A stretch of 64,000 bases of DNA from Candidatus Lernaella stagnicola (GCA_030765525.1 JAVCCK010000016.1:1-64000); one strand, 5' to 3'. Positions 41,074 to 50,286 are shown, counted from the stretch's first letter. A program made the numbers and translations. Notes: generated by a model from the sequence alone, not told the origin.

Positions 41074-43020
41074 CTAGTAGGTGAGCTTCAAACCCGCGGT
41101 GACGATGCGGCCGGGTTCGGGGAAAAAGCGCTTGGTTTCGTAGGCCGTGTCGAACAGGTTCTTGCCCTGGGCGTACACTTCCACCCAATCCCGATAGCTG
41201 TAAAAGAGGCGAAGGTTGGTCAGCGAATACGCTTCGAGCGTGACGTCGCGCCCGGCCTCGAAATCGCTGCGCTCGCCCACGACCTGCACTTGCAACGCGC
41301 CGCCGAGGCCGAAGCCGAAGCGATAGCGCGCGTCGAAGGCGCCGTAGGCGTTGGGCGTGTAGATCAACTGCATGTTCTCGTCGGCGTCGGGGTCGTCGAA
41401 ATCTTGGAAGGTGCCCTGCACGCCGAGGTACAGCCCCTTGAGCGGGGCGGTGGAGGCGGTGAGGGTCGCGCCGAGCGTCACCCAGTTCAGATCGTTGGCG
41501 AAGCGGTCGCGCTGTTCGTCGGGCACAACGACGATGTCGTCGCGGGTTTGCCGCCAGAAGCCGACGAGATCGACGCGCGTTTTGCCGGCGGTTTTCCAGG
41601 TGGCACCGAGTTCGGCGTTATCGATCACCGCGGCGTCCAAGTCGGGGTTGCCGAGGTCTTCGTCGAACCACTCTTCCACGGTCGGGAATTGTGGATGCTG
41701 CGCGTAGGCCAGGCGCAAGGCGAGGCCGGAGAAGGGGCCGAAGCCCAGGCCCGCCCGCGCGAAGGGGCCGGTCACCGGATCGCCGGGCTCGAAGTTGGTG
41801 GCGCGGACCGGGTCGACCGAGCGGAAGCCGCCGCCGAAGTTGAGTTGCAGCCACGGCAGGGGCGCGATGTCGTCGCCGAGCAGGGCTTCGAAGCGTTGGA
41901 TCGTGAAGCGATCGCGGGGCGCGTCGAGGTCTTGCACGAAGGCTTCGATTTCATCCTGCCGCAAACTCAGGCGGGTGGTGACGCGGCTTTCCTGGCCGAA
42001 GTCGAAGAAGGGCGTCACGCCCAGGCCGCTGCGCACGTGCCGGTAGCGCCGTTCGCGCAGAAGCGCGAGGTAGTCGCGGTCGGCGAAATCTTCGCGGCGC
42101 TCGAAAAACTCGACGATGTAGGCCTCGCCGCCGGCGTGAAAGGGTCCGAAGCCGCCGGCCCGCCAGTTGATGACGCCGCCGAGGCGCTGGTCTTCCGGGA
42201 AGCGCCGCACTTCGTTTAGCGGGTTGACCACGTCGTAGGGCACGTCGCGGTCGGTGCGGTCCATAAACACCGAGCCGTGCACTTCACCCGTTTCGCCGAT
42301 GCGTCCGCCGAAGCGGGCGCGGTAGTGGTGCCGGGCGTAACCGGAGCCGTCGAGGCGTCCGCCGTCTTCGTTCAGCGTGCGGTCGAAGCCCAGCGGCAGC
42401 GGCACACCGGCTACGCCGTCGTAGGAGGCCGAGGCCCAATACGACGCCCATTCCGGGTCGCCACCGATACCGAAGGAGAAAAGTTTTCGCCGCCGGTCGC
42501 CGAAGCGGCCGTCAAAGCGGGTCTTGATGCGGTCGCCGGCCTGCCGGGTGAGGATCTCCACCACGCCGCCGCCGCTTTCAGCGCCGAACACGAAGGGGGC
42601 CGGGCCGGGGTAGACGCGCATCAGGCGGATTTGATCGGCGGGGATGGCGTTGAGGTCGACCGCGCCCAGGTAGCCGTGGGTGAGCGGCACGCCGTCGACG
42701 TAGACGACCAGCCCGCGGGGGCCCGCGCCGCGCAGGCGGACATGGCGTCCACCTTGGCCGGGCCAGCGGTCGGCCTGATAGGAAAAGGCACCGGGGGCCA
42801 GGGCCAGGGCGTCGGCGGCGGTCTCAGCACCTTGGGCCACGAGGTCCGCGCCGGTGATTTCCACGACGGTGACGGTGGCCAGGGGGTTGGCGCCGAGGTG
42901 TTCCTGCAAAATAGCGCCCGCCGCGAAGGGATAGGCGTAGTCGGCGCCGCCTTCACCGCCGGCCCACACCAGGGACGTGGCGCAAAGTAGCAATATGGCG
43001 GCCATTCCGACTTTTCGCAT
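41074..43020 (-). CDS. TonB-dependent outer-membrane receptor
   Basis: 648 residues. A signal peptide (about 20 residues, ending VWA-GG) precedes a plug domain (ADALALAPGAFSYQADRWPGQG, VRLRGAGPRGLVVYVDGVPL, and the VEILTR end). A beta barrel with alternating strands follows, ending in AGLKLTY with an aromatic last residue. Before the plug there is VTVVEITGADL; no clear TonB box is visible. The barrel recalls vitamin B12/BtuB-type or siderophore receptors, but no riboswitch that would settle cobalamin was found upstream. A cargo class cannot be assigned. Confidence 0.9.
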   Translation of the reverse strand: MRKVGMAAILLLCATSLVWAGGEGGADYAYPFAAGAILQEHLGANPLATVTVVEITGADLVAQGAETAADALALAPGAFSYQADRWPGQGGRHVRLRGAGPRGLVVYVDGVPLTHGYLGAVDLNAIPADQIRLMRVYPGPAPFVFGAESGGGVVEILTRQAGDRIKTRFDGRFGDRRRKLFSFGIGGDPEWASYWASASYDGVAGVPLPLGFDRTLNEDGGRLDGSGYARHHYRARFGGRIGETGEVHGSVFMDRTDRDVPYDVVNPLNEVRRFPEDQRLGGVINWRAGGFGPFHAGGEAYIVEFFERREDFADRDYLALLRERRYRHVRSGLGVTPFFDFGQESRVTTRLSLRQDEIEAFVQDLDAPRDRFTIQRFEALLGDDIAPLPWLQLNFGGGFRSVDPVRATNFEPGDPVTGPFARAGLGFGPFSGLALRLAYAQHPQFPTVEEWFDEDLGNPDLDAAVIDNAELGATWKTAGKTRVDLVGFWRQTRDDIVVVPDEQRDRFANDLNWVTLGATLTASTAPLKGLYLGVQGTFQDFDDPDADENMQLIYTPNAYGAFDARYRFGFGLGGALQVQVVGERSDFEAGRDVTLEAYSLTNLRLFYSYRDWVEVYAQGKNLFDTAYETKRFFPEPGRIVTAGLKLTY

Positions 43021-43047
43021 AGTGCCTCACGAAGTGTTGGTTGCCTC

Positions 43048-43077
43048 AGAATATGATTGACGCGCCCGAAGCGTCAA
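43048..43077 (-). promoter_or_regulatory. promoter and inverted repeat before the TonB receptor
   Basis: On the minus strand, TTGACG (complement of 43072-43077) and TATTCT (complement of 43048-43053) are 18 bp apart. The -35 lies in a perfect 7-bp inverted repeat, TTGACGC/GCGTCAA (43057-43077), which may be a regulator site. Confidence 0.45.
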
Positions 43078-43113
43078 CCAAAAAGGCCGGCGGCGCAAAT
43101 TTGGGGGAACAGA

Positions 43114-43142
43114 TTGGTCGCGCAGCGACGGTATGCTATAGA
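43114..43142 (+). promoter_or_regulatory. possible promoter of the 43194 lipoprotein gene
   Basis: TTGGTC and TATAGA with a 17-bp spacer, about 50 bases before the ATG. Confidence 0.4.
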
Positions 43143-43193
43143 AAATCAGTCGCGGATTAGAATAGCCCCTTTTTTTACAGACCGAGGTACACG

Positions 43194-44372
43194 ATGCGAA
43201 ATTTCAGGACCATCAGTTTTCTCGCTTTCATTTTCTTGTTGGTTACTTGTTTTGTCGCGGCGTGCGGCGACGACGACGATGATGACGACAACAACGCCGC
43301 CCATTGCGAAGTTCTCTTCGCGCCGGAGGAATGGAACGCGGGGGCGTATGCCTTGCAGACGAACAGCCATCAGGACGTGCGGGCGATGCTTTTGCTGCAG
43401 ACCCTCGAAGGCGGCTCGCGCACCTTGTATACTGGCGGCTTGTTCGACGGCGATTGGGTGCTGGAACCCTGGCTTACCCTGAGCCGCGACAACTCGCAGT
43501 TTTTCAGCGTGGTCGACGACGCCGGCTACCTGCATGTTTCCTACCGAAAGGGCAACTACCCAGCGTGCGATCAATATTACGGCACGACCGATCCCGCCGG
43601 CCCGAGCAGCCAGGTTGTCGAAAACACGGATTACATCGGCTGGCAAAGCCCGATTGCGCTGGACCCGAGCGGTCGGCCGGTTATCGTCTACGGCCTGGGT
43701 GAAAACCAGCCGATTCCGCTCTACGTGGCGCGCCTGCAAAGCGGCGAGTGGACACGGGAAGCCGTGGAAATCGGCGGCGAGGCGGTGTTGGCCGACAAGA
43801 ACACGCAACTGGCGATCGACGGGCTCGGCGCCCTGCACATTCTCCTGGGCGGCTTCGGGGATTTCACGTACCTAACCGACGCCTCGGGAGAGTGGACGTC
43901 GCAAGCCGTGCCGCTGCCGGAAACGAACTGGCTGCAGACCATGGCCATGACGGCGGCGGGCGACATCTACGCGCTGTTTTTGGACAATTGGGACGACGAG
44001 CAGTTCTACGTCGTGACCAACGAATCGGGCGAGTGGGAATCGACCTCCGTTTCCGGCCTGCGACATTACCTGGCCGGCGGCGACATGGCGCTGGACGCCG
44101 AGGGTAACGTTCACGTGGTGTTCGCCGCGGAGTCGGAAGATCATGAAGACGGCGTGTTCCACGTCACCAACGCAAGCGGCGGATGGGAAACCCAGGAAAT
44201 AGCCTTGCGCGAGGCGAACCCGGAGGAGTATTCGTCCGGCGTCGTGCATATGAGCGACGCGCGTATCGCGGTGGCCGGTGGGACCGTCTACCTGTTGTTC
44301 GAGGCCCGCGACAAGTTCTACGCGGCGGATTTCAACGTCGAGAACCCCGAGGAAATTCGCTGCGACGATTAA
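43194..44372 (+). CDS. Asp-rich lipoprotein, propeller-like
   Basis: 392 residues. Lipobox VAAC (Cys24) and a short Asp/Asn linker (about 10 residues, much shorter than in the other family members). The body has repeated blocks 'D-x-x-G-x-l-H-v' and 'S-G-E-W-x-x-x-x-V' (GEWTREAVEI, GEWTSQAVPLP, GEWESTSVSG, GGWETQEIAL), consistent with a beta-propeller of about six or seven blades. No active site is seen. It may be the first gene of the rightward group that includes the transglutaminase 42 bp downstream. Confidence 0.85.
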   Translation: MRNFRTISFLAFIFLLVTCFVAACGDDDDDDDNNAAHCEVLFAPEEWNAGAYALQTNSHQDVRAMLLLQTLEGGSRTLYTGGLFDGDWVLEPWLTLSRDNSQFFSVVDDAGYLHVSYRKGNYPACDQYYGTTDPAGPSSQVVENTDYIGWQSPIALDPSGRPVIVYGLGENQPIPLYVARLQSGEWTREAVEIGGEAVLADKNTQLAIDGLGALHILLGGFGDFTYLTDASGEWTSQAVPLPETNWLQTMAMTAAGDIYALFLDNWDDEQFYVVTNESGEWESTSVSGLRHYLAGGDMALDAEGNVHVVFAAESEDHEDGVFHVTNASGGWETQEIALREANPEEYSSGVVHMSDARIAVAGGTVYLLFEARDKFYAADFNVENPEEIRCDD

Positions 44373-44414
44373 CGCGAAACGGTTGACCGCCGCGCCGCGC
44401 TGTCGCACCTTGAA

Positions 44415-45470
44415 ATGATGAAACGAGGCGCGGTCCTACTACTCTTGGTGATCGGCGTCGCCTTCCCGGCGACGGCCGCGGCGGCGATTGCCGACTTCTG
44501 GAAGCTCGGGTACCGCGCCGCCGACCCTTTTCCCGGCGCCTCCACGTTCGAACGCACGGTCGACTGGAGCCAGCGGTACATGGTGCGCGTGGACGGTTAC
44601 TTTACCGTGCGCCGAAATCCGCGGGGCGAGAACGTGCGCGTCTACCTGCCGCTGCCGGCCGACGACGCCTACCAGCGCGTGTACACGTCGCGCATGCAGC
44701 CCGCGCCGGTGGAGATCCTGCACAGCCGCTACGGTTACCAGATCGCCGTGTTTGATTTCGGCCCGCTGGCTCGCGGCCGGGAGTTTTCGCTGCGCTACGA
44801 CGCCTACGTGTCGGTCGGGAAAATCCGCTGGTCGGTCGACCCGCAGGAGGTGGGCGACTTGTCGGAGATCCCCGCCCAGGTGCGGGAAGACTACCTCATC
44901 GACGGCCCCTTTTACGGCATGGACGATCCGGTGGTGCAGGCCGCGGCGCGCGAGGCGGTGGGCGATGAGCGGCGTCCCTTCTTCATGATGACGCGCATTC
45001 TGAGTTACGTGCACCAATCGCTGACCTACATTCTCGACGGGCGCAAAGTCGACGCGGGCACGACGCTGCAATGGGGTCACGGCAGTTGCACCGAGCACGC
45101 TTTTGTGATGATCGGCATGGCCCGCAGCCTCGGCCTACCGGTGCGTTACATGGCGGGATCGCTAGTGAAGACCGGGACGTTTTCGCGGCACCACTACGAC
45201 CGCGTGTATCACAAGATTGTGGAAGTGTACCTGCCGCGGGTCGGCTGGGTTCCGGTGGAGACCACCGCCGGCCGGCGCCGGGCGGAGTTCGAGCCCGATA
45301 CGTCGGTGGGCCGGTCCGGTCACCGGATGCTGTTTTTCAGCCACGAACCCGAGCCGGGCCTGGCGCCGCTGGACCCCCGGCGCAACATCATGACTCACCG
45401 CCCTTACGGCATCGGTTCGGAACTTTCGGTAGGCCGTCAAGTGACGGTTCATTGGGAGCATCTCCGGTAG
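44415..45470 (+). CDS. secreted transglutaminase-like protein
   Basis: 351 residues with a signal peptide (about 23 residues, ending AAAA). An N-terminal beta domain (about 50-150) precedes a transglutaminase-core domain with Cys225 in GHGSCTEHA, His266 in VYHKIVEVYLP, and an acidic residue in the following WVPVETT block. The triad arrangement is complete. Bacterial members often act as peptidases or crosslinkers rather than true transglutaminases. It probably acts in the envelope. The next gene, a lipoprotein, follows after 61 bp. Confidence 0.85.
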   Translation: MMKRGAVLLLLVIGVAFPATAAAAIADFWKLGYRAADPFPGASTFERTVDWSQRYMVRVDGYFTVRRNPRGENVRVYLPLPADDAYQRVYTSRMQPAPVEILHSRYGYQIAVFDFGPLARGREFSLRYDAYVSVGKIRWSVDPQEVGDLSEIPAQVREDYLIDGPFYGMDDPVVQAAAREAVGDERRPFFMMTRILSYVHQSLTYILDGRKVDAGTTLQWGHGSCTEHAFVMIGMARSLGLPVRYMAGSLVKTGTFSRHHYDRVYHKIVEVYLPRVGWVPVETTAGRRRAEFEPDTSVGRSGHRMLFFSHEPEPGLAPLDPRRNIMTHRPYGIGSELSVGRQVTVHWEHLR

Positions 45471-45531
45471 CGGCTGCTTGCGAGGCGGAAATCCAGATGG
45501 TAGCTTGATCGCACTTGCTGGAGGTACAAAC

Positions 45532-46170
45532 TTGATCCGACGTTTGCCGATCTATCTGTTGGTGCCGGCGCTCGTATGCGCGTTGGCGGCGTGTTCGGGG
45601 ACCAGCGTGAAGCCGGACATGACGTATCGCAGTTCGTATGAAAGCTATGAAAAAATCGCCGACAACTGGACGCGCACCGGCAAGGTCTACCGCAATTTCG
45701 GCACGCACGGTTTGGTATCGGCCACGTACATGTCGCTGCCGATGCGCCGCGTCTTTGCCGCCGAGTGGTCACGCGCTTTCGATCTACCGCCCGAGGAGCG
45801 GCAACGCATCCTAGCCGAGCAGATCTCCTTTGCCGAAAACCGGGTCGAGTTCGTACTGAGCTTCTACACTCCGAAGGTGCAGCACAACGACTTGAGCAAA
45901 AGCGGTAGTTCGTGGCGCTTGTGGTTGATCGACGCCAAGGGGGCGAAGGTCGACGCGGCGAGGATCCAGCGGCTGCGCGTTCGGCACAAGAAGGAATATT
46001 TTTTCTTTCCGCATTACGACCGTTGGAGCCGGCTGTACCGCGTGATTTTCCCGCGTAAGGGGCCGGACGGCCAACCGCTCGTGACTGAGTCGGGCACGGT
46101 GACCCTGCGGGTGACCGGCATCGAAGGCCAGGTCGATTTGGTGTGGGACATCCCACCCGGAGTTCACTAA
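45532..46170 (+). CDS. lipoprotein of unknown family
   Basis: 212 residues from TTG 45532, with GGAGGT (45520-45525) 6 bases upstream; a longer frame exists but would put about 18 residues before the signal. Lipobox LAAC (Cys21). The mature part is mixed alpha/beta with no Asp linker. Features are ATYMSLPMRRVFAAEWSRAF, an RQRILAEQISFAENRVEFVLSF block and a C-terminal strand region ending VDLVWDIPPG. I do not recognise the family. It is followed by the degenerate kinase gene after 22 bp. Confidence 0.75.
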   Translation: MIRRLPIYLLVPALVCALAACSGTSVKPDMTYRSSYESYEKIADNWTRTGKVYRNFGTHGLVSATYMSLPMRRVFAAEWSRAFDLPPEERQRILAEQISFAENRVEFVLSFYTPKVQHNDLSKSGSSWRLWLIDAKGAKVDAARIQRLRVRHKKEYFFFPHYDRWSRLYRVIFPRKGPDGQPLVTESGTVTLRVTGIEGQVDLVWDIPPGVH

Positions 46171-46192
46171 ACCCGCCATACGAGAGGTGCTG

Positions 46193-47368
46193 TTGCGAAG
46201 ATTATTGCGCCGCATCGCCCGGCTGACCCCCACGCGAATCATGGTGTTGTTTATCTTGCTGTGGATCGGCGTGGCGGTACCACTGGCCTTCTTATCCGCC
46301 CCGCGTCCGGCGCTCTTCGCTTACGGCGGCGCGACGCTCCTCTATTCTTTTTTTGTGGCTTTTTGGGCGATGCTGCGCACGATAGCGCGACTGCGGGGCG
46401 TGGTGGACGAAGGCGGGATGCCCGACTCCGGCCTGGTGCTCGAGGCCTTGCCGCAAGCCGCGGTGATCGTCGACGTCAAGGGCCGCACCGTCGCGTTGAA
46501 CAACAAATGGCTGGACTTTTTTGTCCTGGCCCGCAATCACGTGTGGAGCCAACCTTACAAGAACTATTGTGATCCCGCGTTGCGGCGGGCTATCGACCGC
46601 ACGCGCCGCAGTGACGAAGCCGCGTTTGGGTTGGCGCTGTCGGCCCGCACTTCCGACGGGCGCAATGTCTTTTTCCGCGCTGACGTAACGCCGTTGGGCG
46701 CCGGGTGGCTGATTTGCGCGACGCCCGAGAAGCGGGCCGAAAAAACCGAAGGGCCGTTTTACGAAGAAGATCGGCTTTACCAATTCGGGCGCGTCGGGGC
46801 CAGCTTGCTGCCGGAGTTGAACGACCGCCTCGTCGCGCTGCGAAAGAAGACGTCCGGTCACGAGGGGATTGCCGAGTTGGACGCGGCGCTGGCGATGACG
46901 GGGCAGCTTGACGATTTACTCAATTCGCCCGCGGCGAAACCGTCGCGGATCAATCCGGGCACGCTGCTGCGAAACGCGGCGCAAATCGTGCAGCCGGCGT
47001 TCGATCGCCAACACACGCCGTTGAAACTACACATCCGGGACAACCTACCGGCCATTGCCGGGAACGTCGGCAATCTTACCTACGCCTTGATTGTGGTGTT
47101 GCTCAGCGCTCTGGAGGAAGTCGGCGAACGCGGGCAGGTAGCCGCGCACGCGCGGGGAGCGGGCGAGGACGTGGAGTTTCTCATCGCCGCGCCCATCGGC
47201 GAGGAAACGGAGATCGAAGCCGCCGAGCTGTTTACGCCGACGTTGACCGGGCCTTCGGCCGGGTTGGCCGTGGCGCGCCAAATCTTCCGCGAACACGACG
47301 GCAACCTGCTCTACCACGCGGCGGAACACGCCGGCGCGCAGTTCTTGATTCAGTTGCCCTCATCCTGA
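46193..47368 (+). CDS. degenerate membrane histidine kinase (PAS plus HATPase-like)
   Basis: 391 residues from TTG 46193 (AGAGG 5 bases upstream; GTG 46187 is an alternative). Two transmembrane helices (about 15-60), a PAS-like segment (ALPQAAVIVDVKGRTVALNN) and a C-terminal region laid out like a histidine kinase. The usual His of the phosphoacceptor block is not present (SLLPELNDRL). The ATP-lid Asn of the N box is replaced (VVLLSALEEV), while a G2-like 'G-P-S-A-G-L-A-V-A-R-Q' remains. It is probably a non-phosphorylating sensor or scaffold. No response regulator is adjacent. Confidence 0.7.
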   Translation: MRRLLRRIARLTPTRIMVLFILLWIGVAVPLAFLSAPRPALFAYGGATLLYSFFVAFWAMLRTIARLRGVVDEGGMPDSGLVLEALPQAAVIVDVKGRTVALNNKWLDFFVLARNHVWSQPYKNYCDPALRRAIDRTRRSDEAAFGLALSARTSDGRNVFFRADVTPLGAGWLICATPEKRAEKTEGPFYEEDRLYQFGRVGASLLPELNDRLVALRKKTSGHEGIAELDAALAMTGQLDDLLNSPAAKPSRINPGTLLRNAAQIVQPAFDRQHTPLKLHIRDNLPAIAGNVGNLTYALIVVLLSALEEVGERGQVAAHARGAGEDVEFLIAAPIGEETEIEAAELFTPTLTGPSAGLAVARQIFREHDGNLLYHAAEHAGAQFLIQLPSS

Positions 47369-47383
47369 CCAGGCGATAAATCT

Positions 47384-48355
47384 CTAGAGGTCTTCCACGG
47401 CTTGCGGATCGATGGAGCGAATGCTGCGGCCCAATTTCGGGTCGGCGAGTAGTTTGCGAGCGTACTGATGGCCGATCTCGTTATTCATTTTCTTGAGCAC
47501 GCCGAAGAGATTGAACACGAGAAACTCGTTTTTCGATTTGCGCGCTTCTTGGTAGACGTGACGCGCTACTTCCTCGGTGCCGGCCGCGGCGAGGATTTGA
47601 TACGTCGCGTTCGACGGCGGCGGATACTTTTTGTCGGTTTCGAGAAACAGCGCGAGATCCTCGGCCGCCAAGCGCGCGGCATCGTCGACCGGCTCGGGTA
47701 TCTGCGAGCATTCCAGGGTGGCCGCCAGGTGACTGAGAAAAATGACGTGGTCGACTTTGTCTTTCGGGTACCAGCCTTTCAGGCACAGCACGTAGGCGGC
47801 GCGCGCGCGTACGCGGGAGTAGGGGTTGTGCAGCAGCGCCGGCACGTTCCCGACATCCTTGCGGCTCTGCATGGTTTCGGCCACGAGGCTGACCGATTCG
47901 AATTGGTGATAGAGGCCTTCCATCTTGACCATCGAGCCGTCCGCCGTCGCTTCGTTGCCGACCGCCTCGCCCAGCCGCTGAAATTCCGCGAGCAGGGCTT
48001 CGTACCCCTTGTCGCCGAGGCTTTCGAAATATTCGCGGAAACCGTTCAGGACATCTTTGCTGCGCCACACGTAGCCGATCTTCGCCAGCATCTCCGGCAT
48101 GGCCGATTCGCCCAGGCGGCGTAAGACTTCGAAGGTTGCTTCCAATTCCTGCGGGTTGTTCGAGGAGAGCGCGCTGGTCAGTTGCGCCGTGAAATCCTTG
48201 CCGTCGCGGGCCAGCGTTTCAATGGCCCTGGCGCGCACGCCGGCGTCGTCGGCACCCAAATCGTCAAGCGCCTGTTCGGGGGTTTTTTCGCAGGCCGTCA
48301 AACAACAAGCGAGCGCGATGATCATCATGATGGCGAGAGTTCTCATGGCGCGCAT
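47384..48355 (-). CDS. HEAT-repeat lipoprotein
   Basis: 323 residues from ATG 48355 (48346 is an alternative). Lipobox LTAC (Cys22). HEAT-like helical repeats follow, for example DDAGVRARAIETLARDG, ELEATFEVLRRLGESAMPEML and PYSRVRARAAYVLCLKG. Such repeats form curved binding surfaces, so a scaffold in the envelope is likely. It converges with the degenerate kinase gene, with 15 bp between stops. Confidence 0.8.
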   Translation of the reverse strand: MRAMRTLAIMMIIALACCLTACEKTPEQALDDLGADDAGVRARAIETLARDGKDFTAQLTSALSSNNPQELEATFEVLRRLGESAMPEMLAKIGYVWRSKDVLNGFREYFESLGDKGYEALLAEFQRLGEAVGNEATADGSMVKMEGLYHQFESVSLVAETMQSRKDVGNVPALLHNPYSRVRARAAYVLCLKGWYPKDKVDHVIFLSHLAATLECSQIPEPVDDAARLAAEDLALFLETDKKYPPPSNATYQILAAAGTEEVARHVYQEARKSKNEFLVFNLFGVLKKMNNEIGHQYARKLLADPKLGRSIRSIDPQAVEDL

Positions 48356-48460
48356 GGTAGCAATCGCGGTGACCGGTCTCAAGCGAGTCTCCGACGGTTT
48401 GACAGCCGGGCACGCGGTTCGCACAATATCGGCGGGATATCGCCGAAGGAGAGGTCAGCT

Positions 48461-48688
48461 ATGGAGTCCATGAGTCTTCCCCACATGATTTGGTACGCGG
48501 CGATGGCCACGATAGCGTTGGGTATCGTGTTCACGACCTTCAAGGCTTTCACGCTCGGCCGCGGCAGTCGCGCGCAGGACGTGGTGGACACCGTGGCCGT
48601 GGAGTGTGTGTCGTGCGGATGGAAGGGCGAAGTGCCGCGGCTGCGCCGGCGCTGCCCGATCTGCGGCGACAGCAATTTCACGACCTAA
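48461..48688 (+). CDS. small membrane zinc-ribbon protein
   Basis: 75 residues from ATG 48461, with GGAGAGG about 6 bases upstream; longer frames to 48182 overlap the lipoprotein gene on the other strand. One transmembrane helix (about 9-29) is followed by a zinc ribbon with Cys49, Cys52, Cys65 and Cys68 (CVSC, CPIC). The ribbon would face the cytoplasm or periplasm depending on topology. No family name recognised. Confidence 0.7.
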   Translation: MESMSLPHMIWYAAMATIALGIVFTTFKAFTLGRGSRAQDVVDTVAVECVSCGWKGEVPRLRRRCPICGDSNFTT

Positions 48689-48711
48689 GCAGGTGGTCGA
48701 ACCCGACCCTC

Positions 48712-49581
48712 TTACTCGCCCGCTTTATCGGCCGCGTTCTTCTTGACCTTCACCACGCCCTGGTGGAGTTTCTTGTTGATGCCCGAGACGATGTCCGCGC
48801 CTTGTTTGCCGGATTTCAGCTTGCCGCCGATGCCGCTGGGTTGCTTGATCGTCTTGATCGCGCCCTTCATGCTCGCCGAGATGTAGTAATAGGCCGGCGC
48901 CTTAACGCCGTCCAAAACAAATTCGGCTTTGCCGTGAAAGAAGTTCTGGCCTTCGGCAAGTTTCAGCGCGAAACGCAGGGTCTTTTTCTCGCCCGGCGCC
49001 AACGTGAAGGGCGTCAACGGAGCGGCGTCGTCGGTTTTTGCCACGCTGAGGGTTTTGGCGTGTTTCTCGGAGAAACGAATCTCTTTGACCGTCACCGGGG
49101 CGGCGCCGGCGTTGGTGACCACGGTCTCCACGTCGGTTTCTTCACCCACGGCCACGCCTTTGACGCGGAGGCGCGCGGGCTCGAAGCTCAAGCGTTCGAG
49201 CACGGTGCCGGTCAACGTCAACACAATGGCGTCGTTATTCGGATCGTTCGTGTACACGGTGACCCGCTTGGTTTGGGCGCCGCGCCGCCGACCGCTGCTG
49301 AAGGTCACCTTGATTTCCGACACATCGCCGGCTTGTAATTTCTTCTTGCTGGGCTTGGCCACGGTGCAGCCGCAGGTGCTGCGCGTGCGCGTAATTTCCA
49401 GCTCCTGATCGCCGATGTTTTTTAGCTGAAATACGTGGGAGACGCTGTCGTTCTGATCCACGGATCCGAAATCGAACTCGGCCGTTTCCACTTGAGCCAT
49501 CGGCCCTTTGGGCTCGCAAGCCGCGGGAAAAATTGCCAAAGCCGCCAAGACGACTACCACGAGCAAATGTTTGAACTGCAT
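48712..49581 (-). CDS. DUF1573 lipoprotein
   Basis: 289 residues. Lipobox PAAC (Cys22). The first repeat carries the DUF1573 signature 'F-D-F-G-x-V-D-Q-x-D-x-V-S-H-V-F', then TRSTCGCTVAKPSKK and 'Y-T-N-D-P'. A second similar beta domain follows (about 125-230), then a Lys-rich C-terminus. DUF1573 domains are all-beta (ASPM/SPD-2/Hydin-like) and usually found in exported proteins. Function unknown. It is divergent from the next operon. Confidence 0.85.
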   Translation of the reverse strand: MQFKHLLVVVVLAALAIFPAACEPKGPMAQVETAEFDFGSVDQNDSVSHVFQLKNIGDQELEITRTRSTCGCTVAKPSKKKLQAGDVSEIKVTFSSGRRRGAQTKRVTVYTNDPNNDAIVLTLTGTVLERLSFEPARLRVKGVAVGEETDVETVVTNAGAAPVTVKEIRFSEKHAKTLSVAKTDDAAPLTPFTLAPGEKKTLRFALKLAEGQNFFHGKAEFVLDGVKAPAYYYISASMKGAIKTIKQPSGIGGKLKSGKQGADIVSGINKKLHQGVVKVKKNAADKAGE

Positions 49582-49746
49582 GTCACACTCCGTCGACTAA
49601 AAATTCGAGGCGTACACTACCGCCGCAAGGGGCCGGTGTCAATGTGAAAAGCCTTTGTTATTGGGGCAATATCGCCGCCGGGGCTTGCGCTGCGGGGTTG
49701 GTTTGGTTACAAACAAAGGCGGATTTTACACCCCATTGGAGATTTC

Positions 49747-50286
49747 ATGTCACAAGAAAAACTGCAACAAAAGTTCGCCCATTTGGATCGTGAGGGCTTG
49801 CTCAAGCTGCTTTCCGTGTACGCTCACAACTGGTTGGCCCACGACGGATGCTGGTTTCTGGCGTGCGAAAACCGCGACGATTTGGAGACCGCCATCGAAC
49901 TGGATATCGAGTCGTGGCGGCAATTCACCGTCGCCGAGGCCAAGCGCATCATGCGCACCTTCGATATCGCCCCCGGCGGCGGCCTCAAGGCGCTGGAGAA
50001 GGCCGTTAGCTACCGGCTTTACGCCTGCGTCAACGAGCAGGAAATTTCGTGGGACGGCGACGCGCTGATCTACCACATGCGCGATTGCCGCGTGCAGACC
50101 GCCCGGCGGCGCAAGGGCTTGGCCGATTTTCCCTGCAAACCCGTCGGCATGGTCGAATACGGCGGCTTCGCGCGCACCATCGACCCGCGTATCGAAACCG
50201 AATGCATCCAATGTCCGCCCGACGACTGCGGCGAAACGGCCTGCATCTGGCGCTTCACGCTGCGTGAGGAGCAAGGCGAGTCATGA
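49747..50286 (+). CDS. DUF6125-like Cys-containing protein
   Basis: 179 residues with GGAG 5 bases before the ATG. Helical N-terminal half (LAHDGCWFLACENRDDLETAIELD), then a Cys-rich C-terminal part (DCRVQTARRRKG, CIQCPPDDC, ACIWRF) that may bind a metal. I place it with the DUF6125/L-2-amino-thiazoline-4-carboxylate-hydrolase-like proteins from memory of the pattern, not by search. It overlaps the next gene by 4 bases and probably belongs to one operon with the PPC protein and the acyl-CoA dehydrogenase. Confidence 0.6.
   Translation: MSQEKLQQKFAHLDREGLLKLLSVYAHNWLAHDGCWFLACENRDDLETAIELDIESWRQFTVAEAKRIMRTFDIAPGGGLKALEKAVSYRLYACVNEQEISWDGDALIYHMRDCRVQTARRRKGLADFPCKPVGMVEYGGFARTIDPRIETECIQCPPDDCGETACIWRFTLREEQGES

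Noticed and set aside
43021-43150. cobalamin riboswitch before the TonB receptor
   Set aside because: The leader is too short and lacks the B12-box; only a 7-bp inverted repeat overlapping the -35 was found.
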